64,000 nt of DNA from Xylaria sp. FL1777 (lineage: Eukaryota; Ascomycota; Sordariomycetes; Xylariales; Xylariaceae): assembly GCA_022578965.1 (NCBI GenBank), contig MU400520.1, positions 248,001 to 312,000 of the forward strand, in the 5' to 3' direction. The notes under the pieces are model-generated. The model ran no database searches. It was not told the DNA's origin and saw only the letters and a program-made list of their open reading frames with translations. Shown here one piece after another: positions 12,284-23,081 of the stretch (its first letter is position 1; the number at the start of each line of letters is the position of its first letter). Position numbers and translations under genes: made by a program.

Positions 12284-13299
12284 CACAAGTAGGATAAAAG
12301 TCAACTATATGAAGCTATATTTAATTGAACTAAACTACCGTACAGCTATCTAGCTATTTATATACTAGGTTTTAGTTTTATTAGTGTATTTATTGTATAG
12401 CTGGTTATTTACTTAAAACACTATGTAAAAGTGCTTAGTAATTGTTTTAGAGCTTTTATTTACTTAAGCATTATTAGTAATTATTTAGACTTTTTTATAC
12501 AGAAAAAAAAAAATCAAATTTATTTACTTAAGCAATAATAATTAAATTAGCAGCTAAACTGCTAGCTAACTAGCTTAACTAACAATTTAGCGCTAACTAA
12601 AGCTTCTTTTTAATTAAAAGAAAAAAAGTATTATTATTATTGTTATTATTATTGTTAAGCTTATTTTGTACAAAGTAACAAAACATATAGTTTTATTATT
12701 TATAATTGCTATAAAAGCTATTAAAGTAGCTAGTAAGCTATACGTATATTAAAAATAGCTATACAAGCCTATTAGCTAATATATTTTAAGCGCAGTAGTA
12801 TTTAAAGCAAAAAACAGTTAATTAAGCTTTTTAAGATTAAATTAAAAAAGCATTAATATATTTTAGCTATTAAAACTAAACTTAAGCATAAATAACCTGC
12901 TTACATATAACAAAAATAAGTTAGCTTAATAAAGCTAAAACAGCACGTTAAAATGCATTATAGCAAACAAACGCTAACTGTTGCTTTTTAATTAAAAAAA
13001 CAAAAGTAGTTGCTTTAGCTAAAGCTATAAAAGCAGCAAAAAAAATAATAAAAGCACTATTTATACAAAAAAATTAGTATTTACTATATAAAAAAAATAA
13101 AAATACTAATAATATAATAATAGTAGTAATAATATTAATATTAATGTTATTATTATTATTATAATAGTAATAATAATAATAGTAGTAGTAGTAATAGCAG
13201 CAATAGTAGTAATGTTGTTAAAAAAAAAAAAAAACAAAAAAAATATAAAAAAATAAAAAAAAAAAGCTTATATAGCTATACAATTGCTATACAAAAGTA

Positions 13300-13990
13300 A
13301 AAATAATTATATAAATATTATATAAAAAGTAAATACATAAAAGCAAATATATAAAAGCAAATGTATGCTTTTTATATAATTACTATATAAAAAGTAATTA
13401 TATAAGTACTTAAGTACTTATATAATAACTTTTATACAAAAAAAAAAAACTATATACTTAAATATTTATATGCTTTTTATATAGTTATTATATAAAAAAT
13501 AAAAGTAATTATATAAAAACAAATGTATGCTTTTTATATAGTTGCTATATAAAAAATAAAAGTAATTATATAAATACTTAAGTACTTAAGTACTTATATA
13601 ATAACTTTTATACAAAAAAAAAAAACTATATACTTAAATACTTATATATTTTTTATATAGTTACTATATAAAAAATAAAAGTAATTATATAAAAATAAGT
13701 GCATACTTTTTATATAGTTATTATATAAAAAATAATTATATAAGTACTTAAGTACTTATATAATAACTTTTATATAAAAAAAAAAAACTATATACTTAAG
13801 TATTTATATGCTTTTTATATAGTTACTATATAAAAAATAAAAGTAATTATATAAAAGCAAATATATGCTTTTTATATAGTTGCTATATAAAAAATAAAAG
13901 TAATTATATAAATACTTAAATATTTATATAATTACTTTTGTATAAAAAAAAAAAACTATATACTTAAGTACTTATATAGCTTTTATATAA
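13300..13990. repeat. Degenerate AT-rich tandem array inside the element
   Basis: About four diverged units roughly 160-180 bases apart, each with the ordered words TAAGTACTTATATAATAACTTTTATA, a run of about twelve A, CTATATACTTAA, GCTTTTTATATAGTT and TATATAAAAAATAAAAGTAATTATATAA. The unit anchors fall near 13423, 13601, 13760 and 13932. It may be a minisatellite that formed in the element, or subterminal repeats of the parent transposon. Confidence 0.6.
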
Positions 13991-16900
13991 AAAAAATAAA
14001 TACTTAAATAATTTTTTAATATATAAAGCTATTTTATAAAATAATCGTACAAAATATAAATATATAATATAAATATATAGTGCTAAATATAAATGCACTA
14101 TATATTATACTATATATTATATTAGCTTATTTTAATTTAAAAAAATAAAATTTGCATGTAAATCTTTTGTATGATCTTTTTTTTTTTTTTTTTTTTTGTT
14201 TTTCTTTAATATTTTTTAGCATTTCCTTTTATATAATGCTTAAAGTTCCTACATTTATAAGCATTAAATGCTTTAATTATAAGATTTAAAGCAATAAATA
14301 TTATATGCACTAAAATATTTAAGCTTTGTTTTTTTTTAGCTAATGCTGCTTTAGCTATTATATAATATAGCTTTAAGCAATTAAAATTTTAAATAATAAT
14401 AAGTATAAAACTTATTATATAACATATTTAAACTTAACATTTTTTTTTTTGTTTTTAGTTTTATTTTAAATTATTTTAATTAACCTTAATTTAAATAGTA
14501 CTTCTTTATTTACTTACTTTTTTTTAAATTTATAATTAACATTTAAATATAGCTTTAATTTAAATAGTTATATAAACATAACAACTATAATATATTACTA
14601 AATTAATTATATACAAAAAAATATGCAAAATGCATAAAAAAAGCTTAAATTAATTAAAAAAAGCAAGCAAAACATTATATAATAGCTATTTTTAACTTTT
14701 AAAATTTAAGTTAACTTATAAAAATTAATATATTGCTAAGTAAACAACTAGCTTTTATATAAAAGTTTAAAACGCTTATATAAGTATAATTTTATTAATA
14801 TATTTATATTTTTAACTTAGCTATATAAGTTAATATAAGCTTAAAAACTTTATTTGTTTATACAAAAATCTTAAACAAAAAAAAAACATATAAATTTAAA
14901 CTTTTATATAACTATATGTTAAGCTTAAATATAATATTTATTTTGATTTAACAAAATATACTATTAAAGCTATTGCTTAAATTTTATTTAAATTAGTTAT
15001 TTATTTATTTAAAAACTAAAAGTTAAGCCTTTTTAATTATATAGCAAAAAACCTTTTTAGTCTTAAAAAAAAATTTTATCTAAAATCCGTTAAAAGTTTT
15101 TATATAACTATGTTTTTACATGTTTTTAAAATTCTTTTTCTTTTTAAAAAAACAATTAAGCCAAAAAAAGAAAAAAAAACAAAAAAAGTAAGATTTCTAT
15201 ACAAAAATTTTAATAATAACACGTTTTATAAAGTAGCTTTGCTATATAATAAACTTAGCTATTCAGATTTTCTGTATAATAAATCTAGCTTTTTAAATAT
15301 ACTGTTTTTTTTAATTAAAACAAAAAAATCAAAAAAATTAGTTAACCTGTTTGTTATTTAAACTAAACACTTTTTTTTTCTAAATTATATAAACTATTCT
15401 ATTAATTATATAAAAAGTTCTATTAATTATAAAAAGAATTTTATTAATTGCATAAAGAATTTTATTAACTGTATAAAGCAATTTTGTATTAATGTTTTAA
15501 TGCTAGCAATTTAACTTAAAAAACTAAAAACAAAAAAAACTCTAGTTAAAAGTTCTAATTATATAGCTATAAAATTTACAAATCTTATTTTAATATATAA
15601 ATCTACTTAATTTATTAAAAGCTAATTATTTTAGCTTAAAAAATAAATCGTATAATAATTTCATTTAGTTTTTCTTAAAATCTTTTATTATTTTTTGCAG
15701 CATATTAAACAAAATAAAGTTTCCGTTTAAATTAAACTGTTATTTTAATACTAAATAGTTTTTTTTTAAAATGTTTATTTAAGCAAATTAGTTATTATAT
15801 AATAATATATTAGTTCATACATATATATTAATTATATTTATTAGTTAAATATTTAGTAATAAATAAATATAATTATTAGCTATTTTTTTTGTATTATTAT
15901 ATATGCTTTTAAAGCTAAAAATAAAACTATAAATATAAATGTTTTTAATTTTTTTTTATACAAAGAATTCTATTAAAGCTTATTTTATTAAGTTATATAT
16001 TGCACTACTTTTTTGTTTTTAGTAAAAAAAAAACATCAATTTTAATATTTTCTAAAAAGCTAGTTATTATATAAACAAGCTCTTTAGCTATAAAACCTAA
16101 AAAAATAAAAATTCTTTAGTTTACTTCGGAATTTTCGTATATTTTAGAAAGTTTTCCTAAAATAACATATAACCGATTTTTTTAGCATTATATAATATAA
16201 TTATTTTAAAGCTAAACAAATTTAGTTATTTCTGTATAAAAAACTAAACTATAAATTACATATATTACAATTAAATCTTGATTATTAAATATATTTAATA
16301 GCTTGCTTGCACTTAATTTATTAGCAAAACAAACTTATTAGTTAATTAAGCTTATATAAAAAAGCTTTTATTAAAATTTAATTTTTTAGTTTTATTTACT
16401 AAAACTTTATATATAGCACAAAAATAAACAATTGTTTTATTAATAAATTTGCTTTTTTTTGTTAGGTTTTTTATATAATATAACTGCTTAATTTAATTTT
16501 GCAAAAAAAGCTTAAGCGCTAGCAAATAAAGCTATTTTAACTTTTATATTAGCTTTAATAAATAAAAGTTATATACTAGCTATATTTATTATATAAAAGA
16601 ACTGCTTTAATATATTTAAAGCAGTATAAATAAAAAGCTTAATATAAATTTAAATAATTATATATAAATATGTATTAATATAAGCATAAATTTAATAAGT
16701 TAGCTATTATACAAAAAAAAAAGCTATTAAACAAAAAAAAAAAGCTATTATATAAAAAAAAAAAGCTATTATATAAACCTTAATTCTTATTTTTTAAAGC
16801 TTTATATGCTTATTAAAACACTATAAAAAGTTTAAGCTTAAAACAATAAATGTTTTACGTTAATAAATTATTAATTAACTATATTATCGTATAATTTTTA

Positions 16901-17486
16901 GCTACTATGTTTTATAGTATTAATAAAGCTAGTTTTTATTAACGTAAATGCTAGCTTATATTTATATAAACTTATATAAATAATTTTTTTTAAAGCTTTA
17001 AATAGCTAAGCTTTTTTTTATATATTAATTTAGCTATTTAGTTACGCATTAAAAAGCTTAGTTGCGTTTTTTTTTCGTACAATATTTATATTTTATTTTA
17101 TGCTTAAAACAAAAATGTTATATTATATAAAAACTAATAAAAATGCTAAATTTAAAAAAATCATTTTAAATTAATTAGTTTTTTTATTTTTATACGAAAA
17201 ATAAAAACTTAATTTAAAATTAAACCTTATTTAACTAATTTAAGCTAAAAGTTTGTTGTATAGCTCTTTAAAACTAAATATGTTATTTTAGTATATACTA
17301 AATATATTAGTAGCTTTACTAAATAATAAATTCGTAAATATTAAAAACAGAAGTTCTAATTTCGTACAAAAAAATAATTTAATCTTAAAAATTATCAATA
17401 TTTATAATACGCAGCATAATAATTATTATTGCTATACAATAATTAATTATAACAAAGTAAGAAATAAATTTTTAACCCCGCCTTTA

Positions 17487-17544
17487 GCTTTTTACCCCGC
17501 CTCTGGTCTAATTTTTTATTGTCGGAAGTATGTAGTAGTGGCCC
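17487..17544 (-). repeat. Right terminal inverted repeat of the AT-rich element
   Basis: This is the reverse-complement copy of 12226-12283. The adjoining inner bases 17473-17486 carry a second ACCCCGCCT word, so the right end has a short internal direct repeat that the left end lacks. Confidence 0.9.
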
Positions 17545-19614
17545 ACCGTCCACACCTCCACTTACACTACCAAAACCCCAAAGCCCCGCATCTTACGACC
17601 GCCTAGCAAAGTCGCCCGCAACCAGCTCCGATACCACATATCGATTCAAAAGTAGTCACATTAACTACTTGAGTACGCGATATTCATGACACTCACTACT
17701 CCCTTATACGAGGGGATAGGCCAAGTCTACACTGGCATAATTAACGGACCCTTCAATTTGAAATTATCCTGAGAAATAAAGCACAATCTCCGTTCAAACA
17801 TGATAAAGTCTCCACGATGCTAACGATAAGCACTACTCTAGCCTCACTTTCTGGGGTTGTGCCTGGAATATTCCGTGTACTCTTACTTATAGTGAGGACT
17901 TATCTAGCTGTTCTTTTTGCCTGTTGGGAAATTATACGATATATTATTCGTAGCTAGCTTTAGTGATTGATGGAGGATATAAACCCCTTAGATAACTACT
18001 TATCTATTCATAAACCTTTATCGTACAAGCTATTTCCCTCGGCACATTGGTTTGGGTTGTTCTAGATAATGAGGATATTACCGACTTGAACGTCTTCAAG
18101 TCAGGTCCCATATGAATCTCAATTCCTTAGGTATCTAACCGTCATATATAGTCCTACTGAGTATGTCAGTCGGATATATGCAGGCTATGTAATCGTACAT
18201 ATATAGCTTAAGGCCCTATACTAGGCTTGTAAGAGCAAGCTAAACCTCATCTTCAATACTATTTTAAGCATGACATGCGCCTCCCCGAAGCCCAATATTG
18301 GCTGGGGAGGACCCCTTTTGAGCTCTGTGATTGTGACCAAGCATTCCCTTACCTCATGAGCGCCGCTAGTTAATTCCTGAAAAGGGATTGCATCAAAGTT
18401 CGATTATATTATGTACGAGCTAAATTTGCTGACGGACGGTATCGTGAGGGTTTCTGGGCCCTTGTCCAGTGTTTGACCGAACACCCGGGTAGTAGCAACT
18501 CACCTACGCTGGTTGAGTGTTAATATTATTCCAGCCCTGCTAGATATGAGGTCGGTGTCTTTGGAAAAGCGAGAAAGCAGCCGCTTCATGTGCTTTAGAG
18601 ATATCGAGAACTGAGATTGCCCAATACCGAGAACATCCGGTCGGCTACTGCGCCAGCTTCAGCCAGAGGAACACTGCCGAGACCGAAGCCGAAACCTGCA
18701 CATCTGCAATACGAATGCAACAGTGCCACTGCCGGTTATTGGCTCGGGTTGATTTCGTGTTGCTGAGTTGATACTGCGAACTCACGCCCTGCAAGTCACT
18801 CGATTGAATATTGAGTACTTTTGCGCTGACTGTGGGACGCCAAGGGTCGCTAACTGATGGACGTTGTCCACCGGACTGAGATGCCTAACTTCGTAGCCTT
18901 TACTACCTAGGTGGGTACTGTAGCATACTCATTAAGTACACGCCCCAGTGTCCTGAAGGCTTGTGTGGTGCTTGATGACAACACGATACAATCATATCAT
19001 ATTTGAAAGCAATCTAGTTGACATGATGCTTCAGGAGGAGAAAATGAAACACAGCTATAGATAGTGGAAATACTAAAATGTACTTAGTTAGACTGAATCT
19101 ATTGCAGATGTTGACATTCGATACTGAGTGGAGCTACGTAATGAGGCTTCTAGGAAATGTGATGGTCAAGCGAGTTCTTGGAACCCATGTATACTTGCTA
19201 AGGTTAAATAGATATGATATGAAGGAGTGTGTCTTGTATTGGATCGCAGAGCTGCAAAAGGATAAGTCTAAAGGTAGGGTGCCCAGCCAAGCCCAATATT
19301 CTTATATGCCCTTGGTCTATTTGCATATACCAAGGCATCATTTATGGGCGTAGGCATAAGTGGCGGGCGCTGCCCATGCTTAGGTACGCAGTACATATTT
19401 GTTTTGTGCTTTACCACCTTCATCCCAGACTACAGACACGTTCCTGTCGTGAGAGTGTATTAGGTCAATGCATGTCTGAACTTGTCCTAACTCCGTGTCA
19501 GAGGGGATTCTCCCGGAGTGAATAGATAGCACGTACACAGAGGTATAGACTATATCCGTTAACGGACAGTGAGTGTTTTCTATTGTTAGTCATCAACTGC
19601 TTCGGTTAGGCTAT
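17545..19614. other. Gene-poor spacer after the AT-rich element
   Basis: Two kilobases of normal composition without a convincing gene. Overlapping open frames at 19078-19525 are short and lack any recognisable feature. ACCTAGGT occurs at 18905-18912. The stretch may hold old, unrecognisable transposon debris. Confidence 0.5.
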
Positions 19615-22600
19615 TCACGTGTATAACTGCGCGTAAAGAACCTCTTGCTCGTGAGCTTTCCACGCCATGTCATATGCCTCTGTTATCGTTATGCCGTTTT
19701 GCTCGTCCGCTAAAGTTTTGAACAGTGGTTGAGATGATATCCTCATGGCCACTGTGAGAGTCTCGAGCTGCGCTTTGGCACCGCGTTGAATCAGCAACGC
19801 TGGAAGTTCTTCATGGTCAGGAAGCGTTCTGACAGATTCTGCCAACAAGTGCGACAAATGATCCGCTTCTGTCAATTCTCTACTCTGGGCATCTAGCAAG
19901 GAGATAAAAACTAAACGCTTCCGATCCGAGCTCAGCGTATCGGATGCTGCCGCAGCAAGACAAGCATTGTGCAAAGTAGATACAGCAGGCATATACCTAA
20001 GCAGGGATTTGAGCACCTTGAGATGACCTGCACTAGCTGCCATCCGTACGGCTATCCCCTTATCAAAGTCGACCGCGGCCTTGTGTTGAAGGAGGAGTCT
20101 CATGCCGTCGAAATCATCCCTGAATAGTGCCGTACGGGTCTGCTTCAGCAGCTCTGTCGACTGCCCAATTTCAACTGATTGGGCACTATTGAGAAGTATG
20201 CTCATCATTTCAATTTCAATTTGGCGCGAGTCAATTACGGTTACTAACTTGAATGCCTCGGTGAGTGATTTCATGTTTGGGCCCGAGGAAATTACGTGCT
20301 TAAGTAGATTAATGTCCGTTTCTTGCACGGCAAAGCATACCAAAGCCCCGTCCCGGAAGTTAACATCTAGTCCGTGTCGCAGGAAACAAGGGACAATGGT
20401 ATTCAAGTTCGGGTTTCCGCGGAGCTTGTCTGCATCCCATGACGCGTCCAGCGCGGCTCCGGTAGACTTCCCAGACCCTAGCAACAGCTCCAGAGCCTCT
20501 AGACTATAGTACAACGGGTCGACTGCCCTGTACAGGACAGATACGATACTTGCTTGGCTGGGTGGACACCCTCGGCAGAGGATTTCTAATAACCGGCCGT
20601 CTGCGGCTTTTAGCGCGAGGTCAAAAGGGGCTCCATTGGCGAAATTTGCATCGGCGCCGTACTGGACCAGTACACGCACCATATCTTGCTGATGATCCTG
20701 TATTGACGCCGCCAGAAGTGTTTCATGGACGGGCGTACCGTTGGCTCCATGTTCGAGTAGTAGCTTGAGCGTTTCCAGCACCGCGTCATATCCACATGAA
20801 TCCCTCGCTCTAAAGGCGATAGGTACCGCTTTAGAGAATGTCTCGAGGCTTGGCTGGGCTAAGCTGAGTAATTGCACAACTCCCGAGTTGCATCTTCGCG
20901 CAGCCTGCAGGAGGGCATTGGTTGTGTCGTCGCCAATTCCCTCAACAGGCGCGCCGTGCTCAACGAGAACACGAACAAGGTTCGAGTCAATATCACCAGC
21001 CTCAGCCACTGCAGTCTGTAACGAAATACCAAGCTCCTGCTTAATCACCCCTTTGCATAGGAGTGCATTTACGACATAATCCCGATTTAATCTTGATTGT
21101 ATTTTCATGGCAACAGGAAGGACGGAAGAGAGGACGTTTGACGAACATGGACCTTGCAACAATATTTTAAGCATGCTCAGATCCACCATTTTTACTGCTG
21201 TCTTTATCGCGCAAGCCATATCATGTTCGACCGACGCTCCAAGGTCCAGCAGCATCTGGGCAAGTTCAGCATACTGTCTGTGGGCTGCTAGTACTAGGAA
21301 GGCATCCAATGGCTCGCCGGATAGAACACGCGGCGCTAGTAATGTGACCAGTCGCAGCAGCAACGACTCCGGCGTTGACTCAGGGGCACTTCTCAGGGCG
21401 AGGGCGGCAGGCGTATAGTATGTTCCCCCCTGAACCCATTCCAACATGTCGAGATCCATTTTAGAAACAAGATACGTGACTGTATTATATGGCTCTACGT
21501 CCAAAGCCACATCGGCATCCACCAACAGTCGCACAAGGGGGAAATGCCGTGCCTCAATGTCGGCCATCAGTTCTTTTCGGAGGGACACATAATCAGCAAC
21601 CAGTCCACCGCCAGCTAACAGTACAAAGAAATCGTACCGGCTTTCGATACTCTGGATCTCGGATACCAAGGAACATGCAGACTGGCCGAAGTCGCCCAGG
21701 CGGCTCTCCGAGCTCGCATAGGCGAGTATAACAGCTGTAACTTGAAAGTTTCCAGTCTCGAGGGCTCTCAGCAGCAGACACCCGCAGACTATGCCCGGTC
21801 TTTGGGAAAGAGACTGAAGCAATATCGACATGAGGTTCTTTCCTCTGTGCACTATCCCCTCTGAAAAGCACCGCCGCCAAGTAGAGAGACTTACAGCCGC
21901 GGGATGAGCCGATAGAAGAAGCCTAGCGAGAGAAGCATCGCCAAGTTGGATTCGCACACAAATTCCGTCCTCGCACGCAGCGGTAGTAGCACCAAAAGCG
22001 AGGAGCATCTTCATAACCTCCATTGATTGTCGCTCTAGAGCAATAGAAAATGCGCGGTCGAGTGCCTCTTGAGCTAACCCGGCCTGGCACATCAAGCGTA
22101 CGTATTCTACATTGTCCGCGCGGGTGACGTGGTCCAGCCATGGGATCTCCGATACGCTTGGCACCCCTGCTCTCCTTAAGTAGCTGTTCATCCTCTTCTC
22201 GAGCTTCCGGTCATTGAAGTGGCTCCATAATTCATCCAAAGAAGCCAAAGACACATGTGACAAGAGGGCCTGAGCAATTCCAGCTGGGAGCAGTGGTTCG
22301 TGAGAGAGCAGATTGTGAAAGGTATGGGCGACCTCCGGCTTCTCGAAAGCCCATAAGGCTTCGTCGCGGGTTTTTCTCTTCTGAGAAAGTAGCCGGAAAA
22401 TATCGTGTTTCGCTTCCTCCGGCTTGTGTTTGGGCCCGTTTTTGCGATACTCAACAAGAAATGCGCGCGCCGCATCGGCATGCTCGGGTAGCAACCTGTT
22501 GAAATCAGTATAGGGGAGCTTGACTAGACACGGCACCTCTGGGGGTAGACCGAGCCCAGCTTTGCTTAGGAAAGCTATCCGCTTATCCTTCTCAGAGCCG

Positions 22601-22632
22601 GGGCTTGAAGGTATGCTTTCGATGCGCTTCAT
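19615..22632 (-). CDS. Large ankyrin-like repeat protein
   Basis: A single exon of 1005 residues from ATG 22632. The N-terminus (IPSSPGSEKDKRIAFL) resembles the start of fungal ankyrin proteins found near NLR genes. From about residue 170 to the end the chain is built of helical pairs with LLL..GA.. spacing. Clear ankyrin-like units include MKMLLAFGATTAA, VRVLVEHGAPVEG, LKLLLEHGANGTP and VRVLVQYGADANF. Many other units are degenerate and lack the usual TPLH. No NTPase, kinase or membrane segment is seen. It is probably a scaffold or recognition protein; its partner is unknown. It could be the detached repeat part of a longer NLR-like protein, but no NACHT frame is found upstream (22633-23081). 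Confidence 0.8.
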   Translation of the reverse strand: MKRIESIPSSPGSEKDKRIAFLSKAGLGLPPEVPCLVKLPYTDFNRLLPEHADAARAFLVEYRKNGPKHKPEEAKHDIFRLLSQKRKTRDEALWAFEKPEVAHTFHNLLSHEPLLPAGIAQALLSHVSLASLDELWSHFNDRKLEKRMNSYLRRAGVPSVSEIPWLDHVTRADNVEYVRLMCQAGLAQEALDRAFSIALERQSMEVMKMLLAFGATTAACEDGICVRIQLGDASLARLLLSAHPAAVSLSTWRRCFSEGIVHRGKNLMSILLQSLSQRPGIVCGCLLLRALETGNFQVTAVILAYASSESRLGDFGQSACSLVSEIQSIESRYDFFVLLAGGGLVADYVSLRKELMADIEARHFPLVRLLVDADVALDVEPYNTVTYLVSKMDLDMLEWVQGGTYYTPAALALRSAPESTPESLLLRLVTLLAPRVLSGEPLDAFLVLAAHRQYAELAQMLLDLGASVEHDMACAIKTAVKMVDLSMLKILLQGPCSSNVLSSVLPVAMKIQSRLNRDYVVNALLCKGVIKQELGISLQTAVAEAGDIDSNLVRVLVEHGAPVEGIGDDTTNALLQAARRCNSGVVQLLSLAQPSLETFSKAVPIAFRARDSCGYDAVLETLKLLLEHGANGTPVHETLLAASIQDHQQDMVRVLVQYGADANFANGAPFDLALKAADGRLLEILCRGCPPSQASIVSVLYRAVDPLYYSLEALELLLGSGKSTGAALDASWDADKLRGNPNLNTIVPCFLRHGLDVNFRDGALVCFAVQETDINLLKHVISSGPNMKSLTEAFKLVTVIDSRQIEIEMMSILLNSAQSVEIGQSTELLKQTRTALFRDDFDGMRLLLQHKAAVDFDKGIAVRMAASAGHLKVLKSLLRYMPAVSTLHNACLAAAASDTLSSDRKRLVFISLLDAQSRELTEADHLSHLLAESVRTLPDHEELPALLIQRGAKAQLETLTVAMRISSQPLFKTLADEQNGITITEAYDMAWKAHEQEVLYAQLYT

Positions 22633-23081
22633 TTCCAGAGGTCCCCGCCGGCTTTAGTCTCGAAGTTGGTCTCTTCCTGCCCCGAGAACCCAAGGTGGGG
22701 AAGGCAGATACGATTCGCAATGATCGAAAATGCACTTCTTAGCCAGTGTAGCATTGGGGCTGACGCCCTCCTACAGGCCAGAGCGACAAGATGTCGCGAG
22801 GGAATTCCGCGTGAATCAATAACTTGAGTGATTGGACCTAGTAAGCAGTTACCGCCCATCACGTCTCAGGGAGTGCAATCCTAGAGCATAGCAGCAGGGG
22901 TAACAGTGCCCTCCTATCTCGAGGCTCTAGTCTACTCTTCAAATTCGACACGCAAGCGGCAAGCTGTCGATGAGTTGGTGGAAAGCTTTTGTCCCCAATT
23001 CAATTCGCACTCATATTCTCTACCCTCTCTATTATTCATAGCTATTCGTATCTCATATATAACCTACTATTGTCAAAAACC
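22633..23081. other. Divergent promoter region
   Basis: This lies between the ankyrin gene (minus) and the vWFA/alpha-kinase gene (plus). Small frames here are not supported. Confidence 0.5.

Larger units (their letters stand above)
12226..17544. mobile_element. AT-rich (RIP-like) element bounded by 58-bp terminal inverted repeats
   Basis: A 5319-base block. Its ends are inverted copies beginning GGGCCACTAC and continuing through ACTTCCGACAATAAAAAATT to GGGGTAAAAAGC; they match at 57 of 58 positions. Between them the DNA is almost all A/T, with TpA-rich words and frequent stops, as expected after repeat-induced point mutation of a DNA transposon. No transposase frame survives; the only long frame (15110-15361) is lysine-rich noise. 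No clear target-site duplication is seen (left flank AGTATGGA, right flank ACCGTCCA). The superfamily cannot be assigned. An alternative is an AT-rich structural island whose ends happen to be preserved. Confidence 0.75.

Noticed and set aside
15110..15361. 83-codon open frame in the AT-rich island
   Set aside because: Lys/Phe/Asn-rich translation fully explained by base composition, with no motif.
12218..17552. Target-site duplication flanking the AT-rich element
   Set aside because: Flanks AGTATGGA and ACCGTCCA do not match, and shifting the TIR edges by a few bases does not help.
19078..19525. Two overlapping plus-strand frames
   Set aside because: No recognisable domain and they overlap in different frames; no splice supports them.
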